NCBI GenBank assembly: GCA_905221605.1
Contig: CAJNDS010000370.1
Coordinates: 91,587 to 155,586 of the forward strand
Length of the DNA: 64,000 nt
Source of the DNA: Symbiodinium natans
Lineage: Eukaryota; Sar; Dinophyceae; Suessiales; Symbiodiniaceae
Reading direction: 5' to 3'
Positions 12,771 to 24,920 of this stretch are shown here, one piece after another (position 1 is the stretch's first letter; every line of letters starts with the position of its first letter). Made by a program: the position numbers and the translations under genes. Under the pieces are notes generated by a model. The model was not told the origin of the DNA. It did no database searches and worked only from the letters and a program-made list of their open reading frames with translations.

Positions 12771-12818
<48 letters not shown>
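12771..12818. repeat. (GA)n microsatellite
   Basis: About 24 uninterrupted AG units. It produces a Leu-Ser repeat frame on the minus strand. Confidence 0.98.
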
Positions 12819-12821
<3 letters not shown>

Positions 12822-14808
12822 ACCAATGCTGCAAGGCTGAATGAGCACTCCGAAAATAAACCGGCGCCAACGGTGTAAGGTTCAGGGTCGACTCAGGTTG
12901 GCCTTGGGAATTTCATAGCGTTTCAACCGCCTGGGACCTCCGGATCCTGTCACACTGGTTTCACAAGTGTTGAAGGCTCCACCAGGCACCACACTCTTAA
13001 AACCTCAATTGCCAAGGCCAAGTGGCTGGTGACATTCCACTTTCATACAGAAGCCTCGGCGAGCTTGTTTATCTTTAGGCGCCCTCTTCATCTTTTGTCT
13101 CAAATCGCGGCCCGACTGGTCTTTACATCCCCAGCAGCACGACGAGCAGCGCACATCATTTCACCACTGCAAAAATCCCCAACATGCTTTGAAGCAAGCA
13201 GCGATCGAGCGCGGGCGGCGTCATCTGCGCTGCTGTACTGGACCTAGGAAATGACAGATGCAAGTAAGCGATCGTTATCTGAAGAGCTCCTGGCCTCTGA
13301 CTCATGCCTTACACATGTCAGCTTTACACATGCCCACAATCCCGCATAAAGCCAGAAAATACCTTGGCACCTGCAATGACAAGCAACAACAACGACCTCT
13401 GCCTCTGATACCACCAAGGCGATACCATCAAACACCGATTCACATCGTCGAGGCGCTCCGCCCACCTCCCCCCTTGCCCCCGACCTGCAAGCTATGTTAA
13501 CTAGGCGACCAGGATGACGACTGCTACAAAGCATACCAGAGATGAACCCCAGCAACCCTCTCAAGACCGCTTGCCCCATATCGCTGCAGGGATCTTTTCC
13601 TTGCTTTGGCCGGAGAAGTGAACTCGAAAAACCGGTGCTGGGTTTCGCTGAGCAGCAAGAGCCTCCACGCTGTCTCCAGGAAGCCGGGGCCTGGGGTGAT
13701 ATTGTTTGGATGTGCAAACCAGCACCGCTGGGTTCTTCTTTTATTGCAGCTGCTTAAAATTACAAAAGAGTCCTAGAGAGCTGTTGAGACTTGCTGAGGA
13801 GGAACGCTCATCATCGCTCTCCCAGGAACCTGCCAGAGGGCTCAGGATGCTTCGCGTCTCCGTTCTAAGCGATGGCTGAGATGGCTGAGGACAAGGTACT
13901 GGCAGCAAAAGCGACCTAGAACGAGCCAGACTCGCGATTTGAAGGGAAACAAAACTCTTTGCTCCTTTGATCTTGCTTTCCAATGTGCCTGCAGAGGGTG
14001 GGGACCATCGTTGGATGTCATCGTCCTGGTACCAAGGGGGTCCAACAGCAGTTAGAGGCAAACTTCTAAGATTCAAGCCGGCCGCATCAAATTCGGCTTA
14101 ACAAGATTCTCCTGAGCACCAATCCTTTGCTCTACCACCCACATTGCCAAAGCTAAACTTGAACGCCGCCAAACCTTGGGGACGGCATCCCACAACAAGT
14201 CAAGTGCTGCACTCTCTTCCAGCGGCCATCCCCCAAAACAAAATGAGGGAGCCTGTGAGGACGCTAAATATTTTGGCATGGCCACGTGGTAAAGGGTGCG
14301 CCACTAGTTCAAGAGAATGACAAAAGCTCCGCGTCCTCTTGAACCAACAAATTCCCAAGAGAAGACAGTAGTGTCGGCGCAGGTCCTCGTCGGAGCTCTC
14401 TCCCCTGTCCGAGTCCGAGTTGTAGGCCTCTCGAGCCCATGGATACGCGCCTTCATCTTCCCAGGAACTTCGGGTAGCTTGGGACCTCTGACTTAGGACA
14501 GCTCCCAGTACGGCTTCTGATTCCCTCACGTGCGGAAGCCCTTTACAGGCGCTCCAGCCGAGCCCTGCCACCTCCTGCATAATGCGCGAAGCCGCCACCA
14601 CGGAAGGTGGATCCAGCAGCGGCGCAGCAGAAACCTGGTGTGTGGGCACAATAATGCAAGCTGACAGCAAGTCTAAGCTTTCTCAGGTCCATTCACATAG
14701 TGTGTTCATGAAACTTCATATTTGCGGCCTCCCCGCGCTGGGGCTTGAGAACTGGCCGTGGGCCCACGGATGCCGGAGGACGCACCTGAGAATTTGGTTT
14801 ACCTGTAA
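12819..14808. other. No gene assembled; several exon-like minus-strand frames
   Basis: The minus-strand frames at about 14200-14670 (containing PSVVAASRIMQEVAGLGW, then an acidic SSDEDL stretch) and 13960-14040 (PPWYQDDDIQRW) have protein-like composition and may be exons of one unrecognised gene. I could not join them into a known family. Confidence 0.3.
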
Positions 14809-14840
14809 AACCCTGAACCCTAAACCCTAAACCCTAAACA
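14809..14840. repeat. Interstitial CCCTAAA tract
   Basis: About four units with one CCCTGAA variant. Confidence 0.95.
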
Positions 14841-17800
14841 ACGAGCTGCTCGGACCTGGGCTCTTTCGGCAACCTTTCAAGACCTTCACCTTGCCTGGAT
14901 GCTCTTTTACTCCACTTGCTTCCCTTGTCACACACAATACATGTTTCTAATAACACACACGGTCTGCTAGCTTGAACAATCTTGACGCATCGAGACAGCG
15001 GACCCTGGCACCATGCAGGAGTTGAATGGGCTACAATGGTTCAGGACTGCGCCATTAATGGTGCAGGCATGCGCAAACCCTGAACCGGCTCACGTCCGAG
15101 GCACTTTCCGAGGCAACGCCGGCTGATGTACTAGTTGGGCCGCCTTCATCTGGGGCTACAGTGCAATCAAGCCCCAACCAATGCCCACTTGGAAGGGCAA
15201 GACAGACTTGCGCCACTAAGTCATTTCGACATACTCCTTGGTTTGGCAAGCGGGCTTTTGCAGATAAGAGTGGAGTTATCGAAAAGCGCCTGTTGAGCAG
15301 CTCGCTGAGCCGGTTGCGGCCTCGGTTCTGTCCAGAGAAAGTGCGCTAGTAGCAAGTGAAGATGTTGGCATGCTGTCGTTCGTTGTGTCTCGACTGGTCC
15401 AGGGGTCGCTGTGCTTCTATGACTTCGACCCAGCCATTTGCTGCCAAAGCGCTTCGGCAGCGAGGGAGGCCGTTCGGGTGCATCATCCGCAGGCCGTTTT
15501 CCGCCCTTGCAGAGGGAGGATTTGATCGTCAGGACAGGACGAAAAGACACCAGGATGTTCGATGAGTGTCGATGCATAGGATTTGAAGAAAGACATGCTC
15601 GCGCAGCTATGTTCGCAAGAAACACAGTTTTGCGCAATATAGAAGACGTCCTACCCCACCGACTACAGCAGTGGGAGGGTGCCGGGTCTGGCACTTTGAA
15701 CGGTGACGACGGCACACGAGGTCAAATCTCACACGCACTGCAGCACATATTCGCACAGCCACGTTCGCAAGAAGGCGCACTTTTGCGCAAACAGCCGCCA
15801 GGGGCGGTAGGCAGGTCTCCGTTCGCACGGATCGATGCTGTTTACGCCCACAGCCCCCCGCGACAAACATGCCGCGCAGATTCGCCTCGGCTTCCTGCCG
15901 AGAAGCGTCTGGAACAAGCAGACCCGGATCGGGCCTCCCCAACCCTTCCCCCTATGCCAAATTTTTTGACGCAACCCCCCCCCCCCCCCCGCGCCCTGTG
16001 GGACCCCCCCCAATCCCTTGGAGGAGCTGCAAACCGATGCCGTGGAGGGTCCCGCTTGTCGGTTGCTCCTACAGGGGCAGTGCCTCAAAAACCCCCCCCA
16101 CCCCCCCAAACCACCCCGCCCCCCCACCCCCCCCCCCCACCCCACCCCCCAACCCCCCCTAACCCCCCCCCCGGCCCCCCCCTCACCCGCTCTGCCCTTC
16201 CTCCCTTTTTTTGCGAAACCCTCTTTCCTCCTTTCCTGTCCTGGGGCCGGCCCGGCTGCCGAGGCGGCGCGCGCAAGCGTTTACAATTATCATCCCAGCT
16301 GAAGGGGTCCCTGCCAAGGTCAAGCCTGCTTACAGAGCCGTACACAGTTACCTACAAACCTGGAAAAGCCCGGCCACCCAAGCTGGATAGGTGCTTTTTG
16401 GTTGGCCGTTGTCATTCCCGTCCGCTGACCAGGGTGCTGGCAAGCTGCAGTTCGTTGATCCTTTGAGCGGCCGATGAAGGCAGACATTGCAACGGTCTCT
16501 GATGAGAAGCTGTCTTGGCTAAGCCCATCTTTGCTGTGAGCGCTGGCGCTGTTTTTCACCTTGTTATAGGAGTGCGCCTTCCCTTGCACGTCGCTTCAGC
16601 AGCCGGCGCTCCTTCATCCTTATACATGCTGAGAATCTTGGCGCAGATACTCTCCCCCCGGCTCCGGAAGCACCGGCATTGCCTGCGATGCTATGTGATT
16701 ACTCTGATCCGCAAGAAAAAATCAGGAACATGGAAAATAGAAAACTCAAGAGCATGACGTCGACGGGAAGTGTCTCGCGGGGCGCCAGCGTCCGGATTTT
16801 TCGCAGAGTAAGCTGACAAGCGTCAAGCCGCTTTCGCTTCAGCTCGCTCTCGGCACAGCACACCTTTGCTGCTGAAGCCAATCGCTTCGTTGAAAGCTCG
16901 GCACCGGAGGGACGTCGTTTCGGATGACTTTTGCCTTGCCTTGCGTCCGTCAGGATATTAGGGCAGCACAACCTAAACAAACACGATCGATCATGATCGA
17001 TCGACACCTTCATTAATGAGCATCTTGGTCGCCTGGGCTGGTGTCCGTTGTCGGGGCGCAGCCTGCCACAGCAGGCGGACAAGGCGAGAATCAGGGCTCT
17101 TTGACATGCAATATAGTTCATCGCCTACCTAACATACCAAACCCGAGCACTGCCAGTGCCAACCTCGAACCACCCAGATGGCCCTCCTCCAAACTCCAAA
17201 ATGTACTGCAAGAGTGTTGCCAAACATCCTTCGACCACCTACTTTGGCTGTCTCGTTCGGCGTTTCATTGATTCATTCAGAATGCTTTGCGTCGACCGTT
17301 TGGTCGATCTCATTCTCTGGACTCATCATGCATTCCTTAAACACACTAAGCTTTTCCATTGCGCAGTACTTCTTGCATGGGAAGAGCTCCGTACGAACCA
17401 TCTAATGGGCACTAAGAAAAGCTGTTGAGTTTGAACGATAGGTATGCGCTGCAAGCATTCTCATTCTTGCAGATCATTTTCCACCCAGCACCTGAGATTG
17501 GGAGGATGCCTTGGCAGTCACAGCGGCAGCAGCAGCCGCTCGCACGGCTGCCTGGCAAACATCACGAAGGAGCGAGTCTCATCAGACAAGCTTGGAATTC
17601 CCACTTCCACAGGCCTAGTAGATCCTAGCAGTCAACAGTCTTTGTGCCTCAGGGTTGTCGAGTTCTGGTCGTGCTGTAATGTGTGTGTGTGTGACTTCTT
17701 TCATCTGGGTCATGGGAAGCTCAGGGCAACTGCACTAGCCTGAAGACAACTCCGTCACAACCCTGCACGAAGCATCATGTAAAACATGTGCTGGCAGTCA

Positions 17801-19480
17801 ACTAGGCACGAACAATCGAAAGTGCAGCAAGCTGGCGACGCTTTAGTAGCCAAGCAAGCAAAATCTATGGGGCGCCCACCCACCCGCCTCAGCCGACGCT
17901 GCACAACATGACAGTAAAGAATAAAATCATACGGTGCATAGTAACGCAGGCACACCACGTCACAACCCAGTTACCTTGCGCCCTTGAGGAGCAGAGCTAG
18001 AATAGAGCGTTGTCATGTCAACAAGTAGACTACAGCAGAACTGCTGCACAGGCCCTCTGCTGCAAACGCCCTCACCCACAAAAGCTACAGTGTGAAAAAT
18101 AAGTGTCCGCTGCCGTGGGGAGGCGTGTGTTGTTCAGGATTTCTGGGGGCCTGCGCTTTCGGAGTCGGCCAGGATGGCCAGGAGGCTGCGGCTGTGGGCC
18201 AGGCAGACCAGGAGGAAGCCATGCAGACAAACAGCGGCTTTTGCTCCACATCTGTCGAACTGAAGCAGTGCTGGGGTTACTGATGCTTCCAAGGACTGGG
18301 TGAGAAATGCTAGCTTTTCTTGGACTGCTAGGCTTTTGTTCCCTCGATCTCTCTGATTTGTCGTGACGTAGCCCCCGGTTTTTGCTAGATCCGGTGCATG
18401 GTTTTCGGCATGGCGTGCCCTTACTACAAAAAAAGAAGTATGGGCCGGAGCTTGAATTCAGCTAGGAAACGCGCGCAGAATTGCGTCGGGTGAGATGGGA
18501 ATCGAACGTCGGCACGCTTGCAACGCGCACGTAATGGCACATGAGACGTGAGTGCTGACTCCCTCCACCTCCACCTCGACCTTCGTGACATCGGCCAGGT
18601 CGGCCCTCACGGCCTGGGGCACAAACAAGGCCATGCTGCCAATGGCCCCATAAATTCTAAACATCTTCTTCCTGTTGCATGGATGTTTTGGGGGACTGTG
18701 GCGAGTTGCACTCATAGCTGGACCTTCGGTTTGATCCGCCCATGTCCCCCTCGCCGAAGATCTCGGGCCCAGAAAGTCTCATACAGCGCCCGAACCTCCT
18801 CCCAACCCCCTTTCGCCCAGGCATGGACAGTACACTGGGGAGAGGGTAATGTCGCTAGGAGCATGTCGGGCATGTTTGAGACCCGTGTCGTCTTGCGGCC
18901 GCCCCTCTTAAGTTTTTTTTCGTGCTGCTAGCATAGTGCGCTCCCACTCGCACGACCCCTTTACCGGGGGTTTTGCTTGCGACGCGAAGTAGTCTTGGCA
19001 TAGGCACTCTGCTGCATTCTCCGGGGATGGGCACGAGAACTGAAGAAATTTCGGTTGCCTACTCTTGAACTCCCACAGGTTTTGCACAGGCCCACTTGGT
19101 CTCCGAACTCCCTCCCCATTCGGAAGGCCTCGTTTCGCCGCGTGGACCGTGTGGCGCAAGGGCAGGGCCCACCTCAAAGAGAGGAAAGGAGAGAAGACGA
19201 GAAACGTGCGATGGTGCCGATGATGCAAGGAATGCTCGCTCTACGAAGCTACAATTCGATGTATCTATACTCCCCTTAAAACCTTAGTAAACATACTATT
19301 CTTAATAGCCTCTTGGGTTTTATATAAACAAGAATTAAAAAAATGATTCCCAAGGGGGATATAGGTATAGGTTGCAGTGCTCAGATCGACACCAAGCCCA
19401 ACAGGGCCACCAAATCAATGGCGAGCATGTCACCTGAACGGGTGACGCACAGCACTGTTTGGGTGGCTTGCTGGGGCTGC
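14841..19480. other. No gene assembled; poly-C region and short duplication
   Basis: C-rich DNA at 15976-16190 makes a long Pro-rich plus-strand frame that I reject as coding. A segment of about 38 bp is duplicated with divergence at 15603-15640 and 15759-15795; both copies contain GTTCGCAAGAA followed by TTTTGCGCAA. Minus-strand frames near 18735-18835 (HAWAKGGWEEVRALYETFW) and 18540-18670 are exon-like but unassigned. The frame at 17850-17955 (CLRYYAPYDFILYCHVVQ) is likewise unassigned. Confidence 0.35.
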
Positions 19481-19570
19481 AGGGTTCAGGGTTCAGGGTT
19501 CAGGGTTCAGGGTTCAGGGTTCAGGGTTTAGGGTTTAGGGTTTAGGGGTTAGGGTTTAGGGTTTAGGGCT
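19481..19570. repeat. Compound TTCAGGG / TTTAGGG tract
   Basis: Seven TTCAGGG units are followed by about six TTTAGGG units. The switch shows that a single-base variant was amplified as a block. Confidence 0.97.
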
Positions 19571-19900
19571 TTCACGTTTGTGTGCAGACCCTGCCGAGAT
19601 TGTCGGGCAAGCTCGGGCACTTGGGTGCAAGGCTGCAAGAAAGACTATCGCGAGCCCATACTTGGTGCGCTGTTTGCTGCACTATTGTCCCTGGTGGGGT
19701 CTGCAGAGTCCTACAAGTTCAGGGTGAAACGCGCGTAGATTGGCGAGTTCCGTTCTCTACTTCTCACACTATTCTCACACTGCTGCTTATCACTGAGTCT
19801 CTAGGTCAACTTCCTGGCAATGTGTTGACCCGCTTGCGCGGTTCGTGCTGCTGTCGAACTGACATGTTGCGCTTGGAATCCCGTGCCACTGCAACGTTTC

Positions 19901-20006
19901 ACTCACTCACTTGCTCGCTCAAGCTCACGCTCGCACTCACGCTCACGCTCACGCTCACCCTCGCCCTCACCCTCACCCTCACTCTCACCCACACCCTCAC
20001 ACTCAG
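19901..20006. repeat. Hexameric CTCACN minisatellite
   Basis: About sixteen degenerate CTCACG/CTCACC units. Both strands stay open as simple repeat peptides (Leu-Thr and Glu-Gly/Arg), which are artefacts. Confidence 0.9.
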
Positions 20007-23000
20007 CAAAATCCGAATAGATACCTGTCATACAATTTGCTGAAAAGCCTCTTCCCAGCTTCGTAACACATGCCGACCGCCTATGCCCGCGGAGCCTTCT
20101 TAAGGTGGAGCCGAGGGCGCCAAAGGAGCGGCTCAAAGCTGGTCACGGCAGCTGCAGGCTTGAAAAAGTCGTCGGCTCCCGTCTTCAAACCTTATAAACA
20201 CCTACAAGCGAGCACTTGAAATCTCCAAAAAATATCCCTTAAAGGTAGACTGCATCTAGATGTCAAATGCGACGTTCCGGGACCAGGGTAAAGCCTTGCA
20301 GCTATGTTAACCTCGCCTCGATGACCTTACGAAAAGCACGAGGAACTGTTTTCCAAACCCCTAAGATACTAGCGAGCACGCTCTCGCGTGCAGCAGTCCG
20401 GCCGCGCTGCCTTGAGCCCAGAGAGTGGCGAGTGGTTCTGGGGGCACAAGTTAGCACGACAGGGCAAGAGTTCTCAAACCTGAAGCCATTTGCCCAGAGG
20501 ACTCATGCACAGTTTGCTACACGCCAGCCCCAAGACCTCCACAATGAGATTCGTGTGCTGACCCAATACGGTTTCATGAAAGCCTTGGGAAGATGCGCGA
20601 AGCGAACACCAAGACCCCTGATGTGCTAGAATCCCAACACAGCGCGCAAAGAAGTGGATGTCTTACACATTATGCGTACCCACGCTGTGGACCTTTGACA
20701 CCAGTGCAAGCGCATTTTCTGACCAAAGGCCACGCGAGCGAGCAAGGACCCTGTCCAAAGGCGACACAGTTCAACGCAGTGTTTGCGTCAGCTATAGCTT
20801 GCTTGCTACGCGCCTCGAGTTGCACCGCAACAAAAGCACAACCCCCCCCCCCCCTATAGGATACCATAAGTCATAAGCGAAGAAGTTTGTAGAGCGGTCT
20901 TGCCTCACACATGCCACAACAATCTCCAACTCTGTGTACACACTGCATAACACCTTGGACCCAGCTCCCAATGTCGATCAACTTCAGTTTCCCTATGTTT
21001 CCCTGATGGTCTACCTGGGTTTTGTGACGTCCGAGTTGCTTGGATGGTTCAGGGCAGAGCTGCGGTTTAGGTTTTTAGGGCTTAGGGTTTGGGGTTTCGG
21101 GTTTGGGGTTTAGGGGGTTTAGGGGGTTTAAGGGTTAGCTTCCAGAGTCTGTCGAATTAAGGTGTTTTCTGCTCCAGGAGTGTCGGGGAGCAAGAACCCC
21201 TTGAAATCCGTTTTTGATGTCGAGGATTGCAACGTCATCGGCTTGGTGCGACTCTGAACCAGGACTCAGTGTGGAAAACATCCGCCACTCGCCAAGTTGT
21301 GAACGCTCTTTGGGAGTAGGGGATCAGTGTGCCTACCTTGCATTCCATAAAGTGTGTACCTTTCGGTTTCTGGATGCTTCATGAAGAGGATGTTTAGGAT
21401 GCAGCGTTAGACAGCACCATGGGCTTTGCTTACTCCAGATACCAAAAGCCCTCAAGCATTGCCGTTGTTTGGTGCTGGCACCTACGTGTCTTCGCATGTC
21501 ACACCACTGTCCGCTGCAAGAGAGATTGTGTTGTCAAATCTTGTGGCGGCTACAAATATTACAGCTGTCTCCCACAATGGAAAAAAGGCGCCTTCGAGGC
21601 CCAGCACCTGCAAAAACCGGAAAATGGAGAGCACCAAAAAGTGAGTATTCGTGACTATTTGTGAAGATGTGGGTCGCTGTTGGTGGGCATGGCTGCTTAG
21701 TCAGTAGACACAAATCCAGACTAGGTGAGTGGTCGGTCACAACGCAACAAACATGCTTCGTGGTCTCTAGCTGTCGGAACAACAACCAGGCCCATGCTCA
21801 CTGGGTGATGCCTGGCTGCCGATTCTGATGAACCCTAAATCTCGCACCACCGCCGCTCCGAGTCATGCAATGGGCAACCTTTATATCTGTTCAACTCTCC
21901 TTGTTATCTCGCCGTCCTCTTGTAAGAATGAGTCGGAGGTTTGTTTTATTCCTCGATATTTCGGTATGTAGCAGGCTCTCGCTGGGCACTCGTGAGGTTT
22001 GGCCGACGCACTCTGCGCAGTTCACATCACGGCGCAATTGCAGGGACCTCAACATGCAGGACAGTTGGGCTCTAGCCTGCGTCTCCAATAGCAAGAGGTT
22101 TTGGAAGGATTCTGTCTTGAGAAGCTGCGCTGAAACACATCCATCCTCTGATGAGTTCTCACTCACAGCCAAACGCAGCCGGAACTGGGATCCCGGACCC
22201 ATTGCACCAGGCTTGGTCATGGGTTTGTAGGACTGGGGCAGAGCGAAAGGGGGTGTATTGGGAAGGCGCGCCTGATGCGAGACAACCTCTGGAAGCCCCT
22301 TTGGACGCAAAAACGCACTCTCAAGCGAGTGGCAGGTTAAAGCCATCGTCCTTACAACCCACCTTGCGAACAGTGCATTACGAAAGTCTCCACCTTAGGG
22401 GCATCTCTTTTTTGTGGCCCAGGGCACTGCAAGAGTCTTCGGATGATGACGGGCTGAGGATTCTAAAGTTTTGGGGAGCCTTGCCCTCAGACATCGCCTT
22501 CTGCGCACCTCCAAGCCCAAGGCTCCAAGCTGCCCCCAACAGCCCCCCAAAAAAACCGAAAGCTCCGCCGAACTTGACTGACTTGCAGCGTCTCCCCCGG
22601 GGCCTGAAGGAACTTCAGCTGCCTTGCATTGATGGCACCTTTCTGCCTCTCACGAATTTTTTCGACCTGGGAGTTGCTGGGCTTCGATGAGGGTCTATGA
22701 GGGATTACTCGGCTACAGGCTCCGACTCTGTTAAGCGCTCCTTGGTTGCATGCTCTGTGTGTAGCAATCTCTTTTGCAGGGTGTGCGCTTTCTATTCCGG
22801 TGGAGCAGCTGTGGCATGGAGGGCTGACGTCGATGCTTCTTCTGAAAAGTAGCAGCGGCAGGTCAAATGGCAAGCCTGTAAAGTTTCAAGACTTCAGAGA
22901 TGGGCTTCTGCTGCTTGCCACTTACTTGCTGGCCGCGCGATAGCTTCATCTGACTGAGACCATGGCCGCATCCATTGGGTCCATGGCCGTCATCTCAATC

Positions 23001-24483
23001 AGAGCAACTGCGGCCATGATAGGGGCCTTGGATACTCGGGTCGTCGAAAAACAACCTGGACCGTAGACAGCAGCTGGCCACCGTTTTTTTAGCATTCGGC
23101 CCACAACTGGTCATCTTTAAATTTCGCCGCCGGGCGCCTGGCCCTGCCCAACCCAGCGACGCAGTGAACGGCCACGACGCCAGTGTCAGCCTTGGTGATC
23201 AGGACTGATGTAAAAAGAGTGTGGGGGCAGAACCTTCATTCGGTCTCCATGCCCCGGCCAAGCCTATCCCCTCCTTGTTCCGTGTAATGTCAGAAACTTG
23301 CAAGTCGTGTTGTCGACGTGGAGATCGGACAACGCACGATGCACGAAGAAGCTCGACGTCCAGTGGGTTCAACGCAAGATTTCACACTCTCGCAGTGTTT
23401 GCTTGAAAGTATGGCAGGGTACTCTTGGGGTGGTGCGGTAAGGCTTGAGCAGCGCGAGTTTTCAGGCATCCGTCGTCTGTATATCTCCGGAGCAGGGTGC
23501 ATGGTGCCGGGTTTACACCTGGGGGCTTCCGATGTCGCTGAACCCTTTCATGCCTATAAGACCCTCCGACCCCAAAACTTTTTGACCCTAGCAAGCCCAA
23601 TAGCCTTAAAGCCCTCTAGCTTTAAACTAGATAACCTTTCAACTTTCTAAGCCCCCTATCCTCATAATTGTCTGACCTTTGAACCCTATAACTTTGAACC
23701 TGTGACACCTCTACTGGTCCTGAGCCTTGTTTGCTCGACTTGGACCCTAATATGAATTCTTTAAGGTCATCAAGCTTGTGAGCTGGTGTTCATTCATAGG
23801 GTTCTTAAGGGGCGGGGTTCAAGAGGGTATGTGACCCAAGGTTCCCTAAGTCTCCCCACTACTTCCTAAGGCTCCCTAAGCTTCCCTGAGGTTTGTCTAG
23901 GTTTCCCAAGAGAATCCTGCAGTCCCCTCTTCGCACCCTCTTCAGCACAGCGTGCTAGCAGGACTCCAGGTTGTGTTGCCGAGGTGCTGGGTCCTTTGGT
24001 CGGTATCTTTGGCAAATCAGGCCTCAATCACCAAGGTCTCAAGCTGGGTCAAGAAGCACATGACAACTCTCGATGGAAACTGGGGCTTCTGACTCTGCGG
24101 AGCGGGTCCAACTGTCTGAGTCTCAATGTTCACCCCCAAAAAGGACCCCAAACCACCACCACCTCAAAAGTTCCATCAAACTCGACCAAGGGACTCCTGT
24201 GTCGAAATACCACGCACCGGGTAGAAGAAAAACTAAAGCGCAATGTACACTTGCTGTGATGATGCAATGCAGACGGCAGCTGCCCTACCAGGAAGCGACG
24301 CGCTTACCACGATCTACCGAATCATGACATCACAACTCCACATTAACTCCATCCGGGGACCCAGAATCTACATAAAACACACAGCGATACGCGCTCTCCC
24401 TCAAGTCTCGACCCAGAAGACCGGAACTCGCTGAAGATTTTTTCGAAGCACAGCTGTCCCAAGAATGACTTGGGGCAGTTCCC
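20007..24483. other. No gene assembled; one telomere-like tract inside
   Basis: A degenerate TTTAGGG tract occupies 21063-21137. A plus-strand open frame at 22151-22690 (179 codons, ending LPRGLKELQLP..LPLTNFFDLG) is the longest here but shows no family motif. An imperfect palindrome around CATGGCCGC/GCGGCCATG lies at about 22961-23020. Confidence 0.35.
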
Positions 24484-24672
24484 AAAACCCTAAACCCTAA
24501 ACCCTAAACCCTAAACCCTAAACCCTAAACCCTAAACCCTAAACCCTAAACCCTAAACCGCGATGGCTCTGTTCTCCCAGTTCTCCCCATAACCCTAAAC
24601 CCTAAACCCTAAACCCTAAACCCTAAACCCTAAACCCTAAACCCTAAACCCCAAACCCTAAACCCAAAACCG
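24484..24672. repeat. Two CCCTAAA tracts separated by 30 bp of unique DNA
   Basis: The tracts at 24484-24559 and 24590-24672 are nearly perfect, with about eleven units each. They flank a short unique spacer. Confidence 0.97.
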
Positions 24673-24757
24673 AGACCGCCCGAGTGACTGTTTGCATAAA
24701 CCCAAAGCCCCAAAGCCCTAAACCGCGCCGAGGTGCCGTTCCATTTCTGAATTAGCT

Positions 24758-24815
24758 CCTCAGAATAGGGGACCCCCAGTATAGATCCCCAAGTAATTGG
24801 ATCCATATTATAATA

Positions 24816-24846
<31 letters not shown>

Positions 24847-24920
24847 GTAGATATATACATATATATGTAGATATATACATGGACCCCAAGAAGGTACCCC
24901 GAATATCGTACACCCCCAAA
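24758..24920. repeat. Dispersed GGTACC-family element split by an AT microsatellite
   Basis: The left part (GGGGACCCCCAGTATAGATC) and right part (GGACCCCAAGAAGGTACCCC) match the two halves of the element at 47739-47826. A (TA)n/(ATGTAG) microsatellite at 24805-24880 sits where the intact copy has only TAATAATAG. Confidence 0.75.

Noticed and set aside
15438-16466. 342-codon plus-strand open frame, longest in the window
   Set aside because: Its middle is poly-Pro encoded by C runs at 15976-16190. It has no domain, and the same DNA is open on the minus strand as Gly-rich peptide. Composition explains its length.
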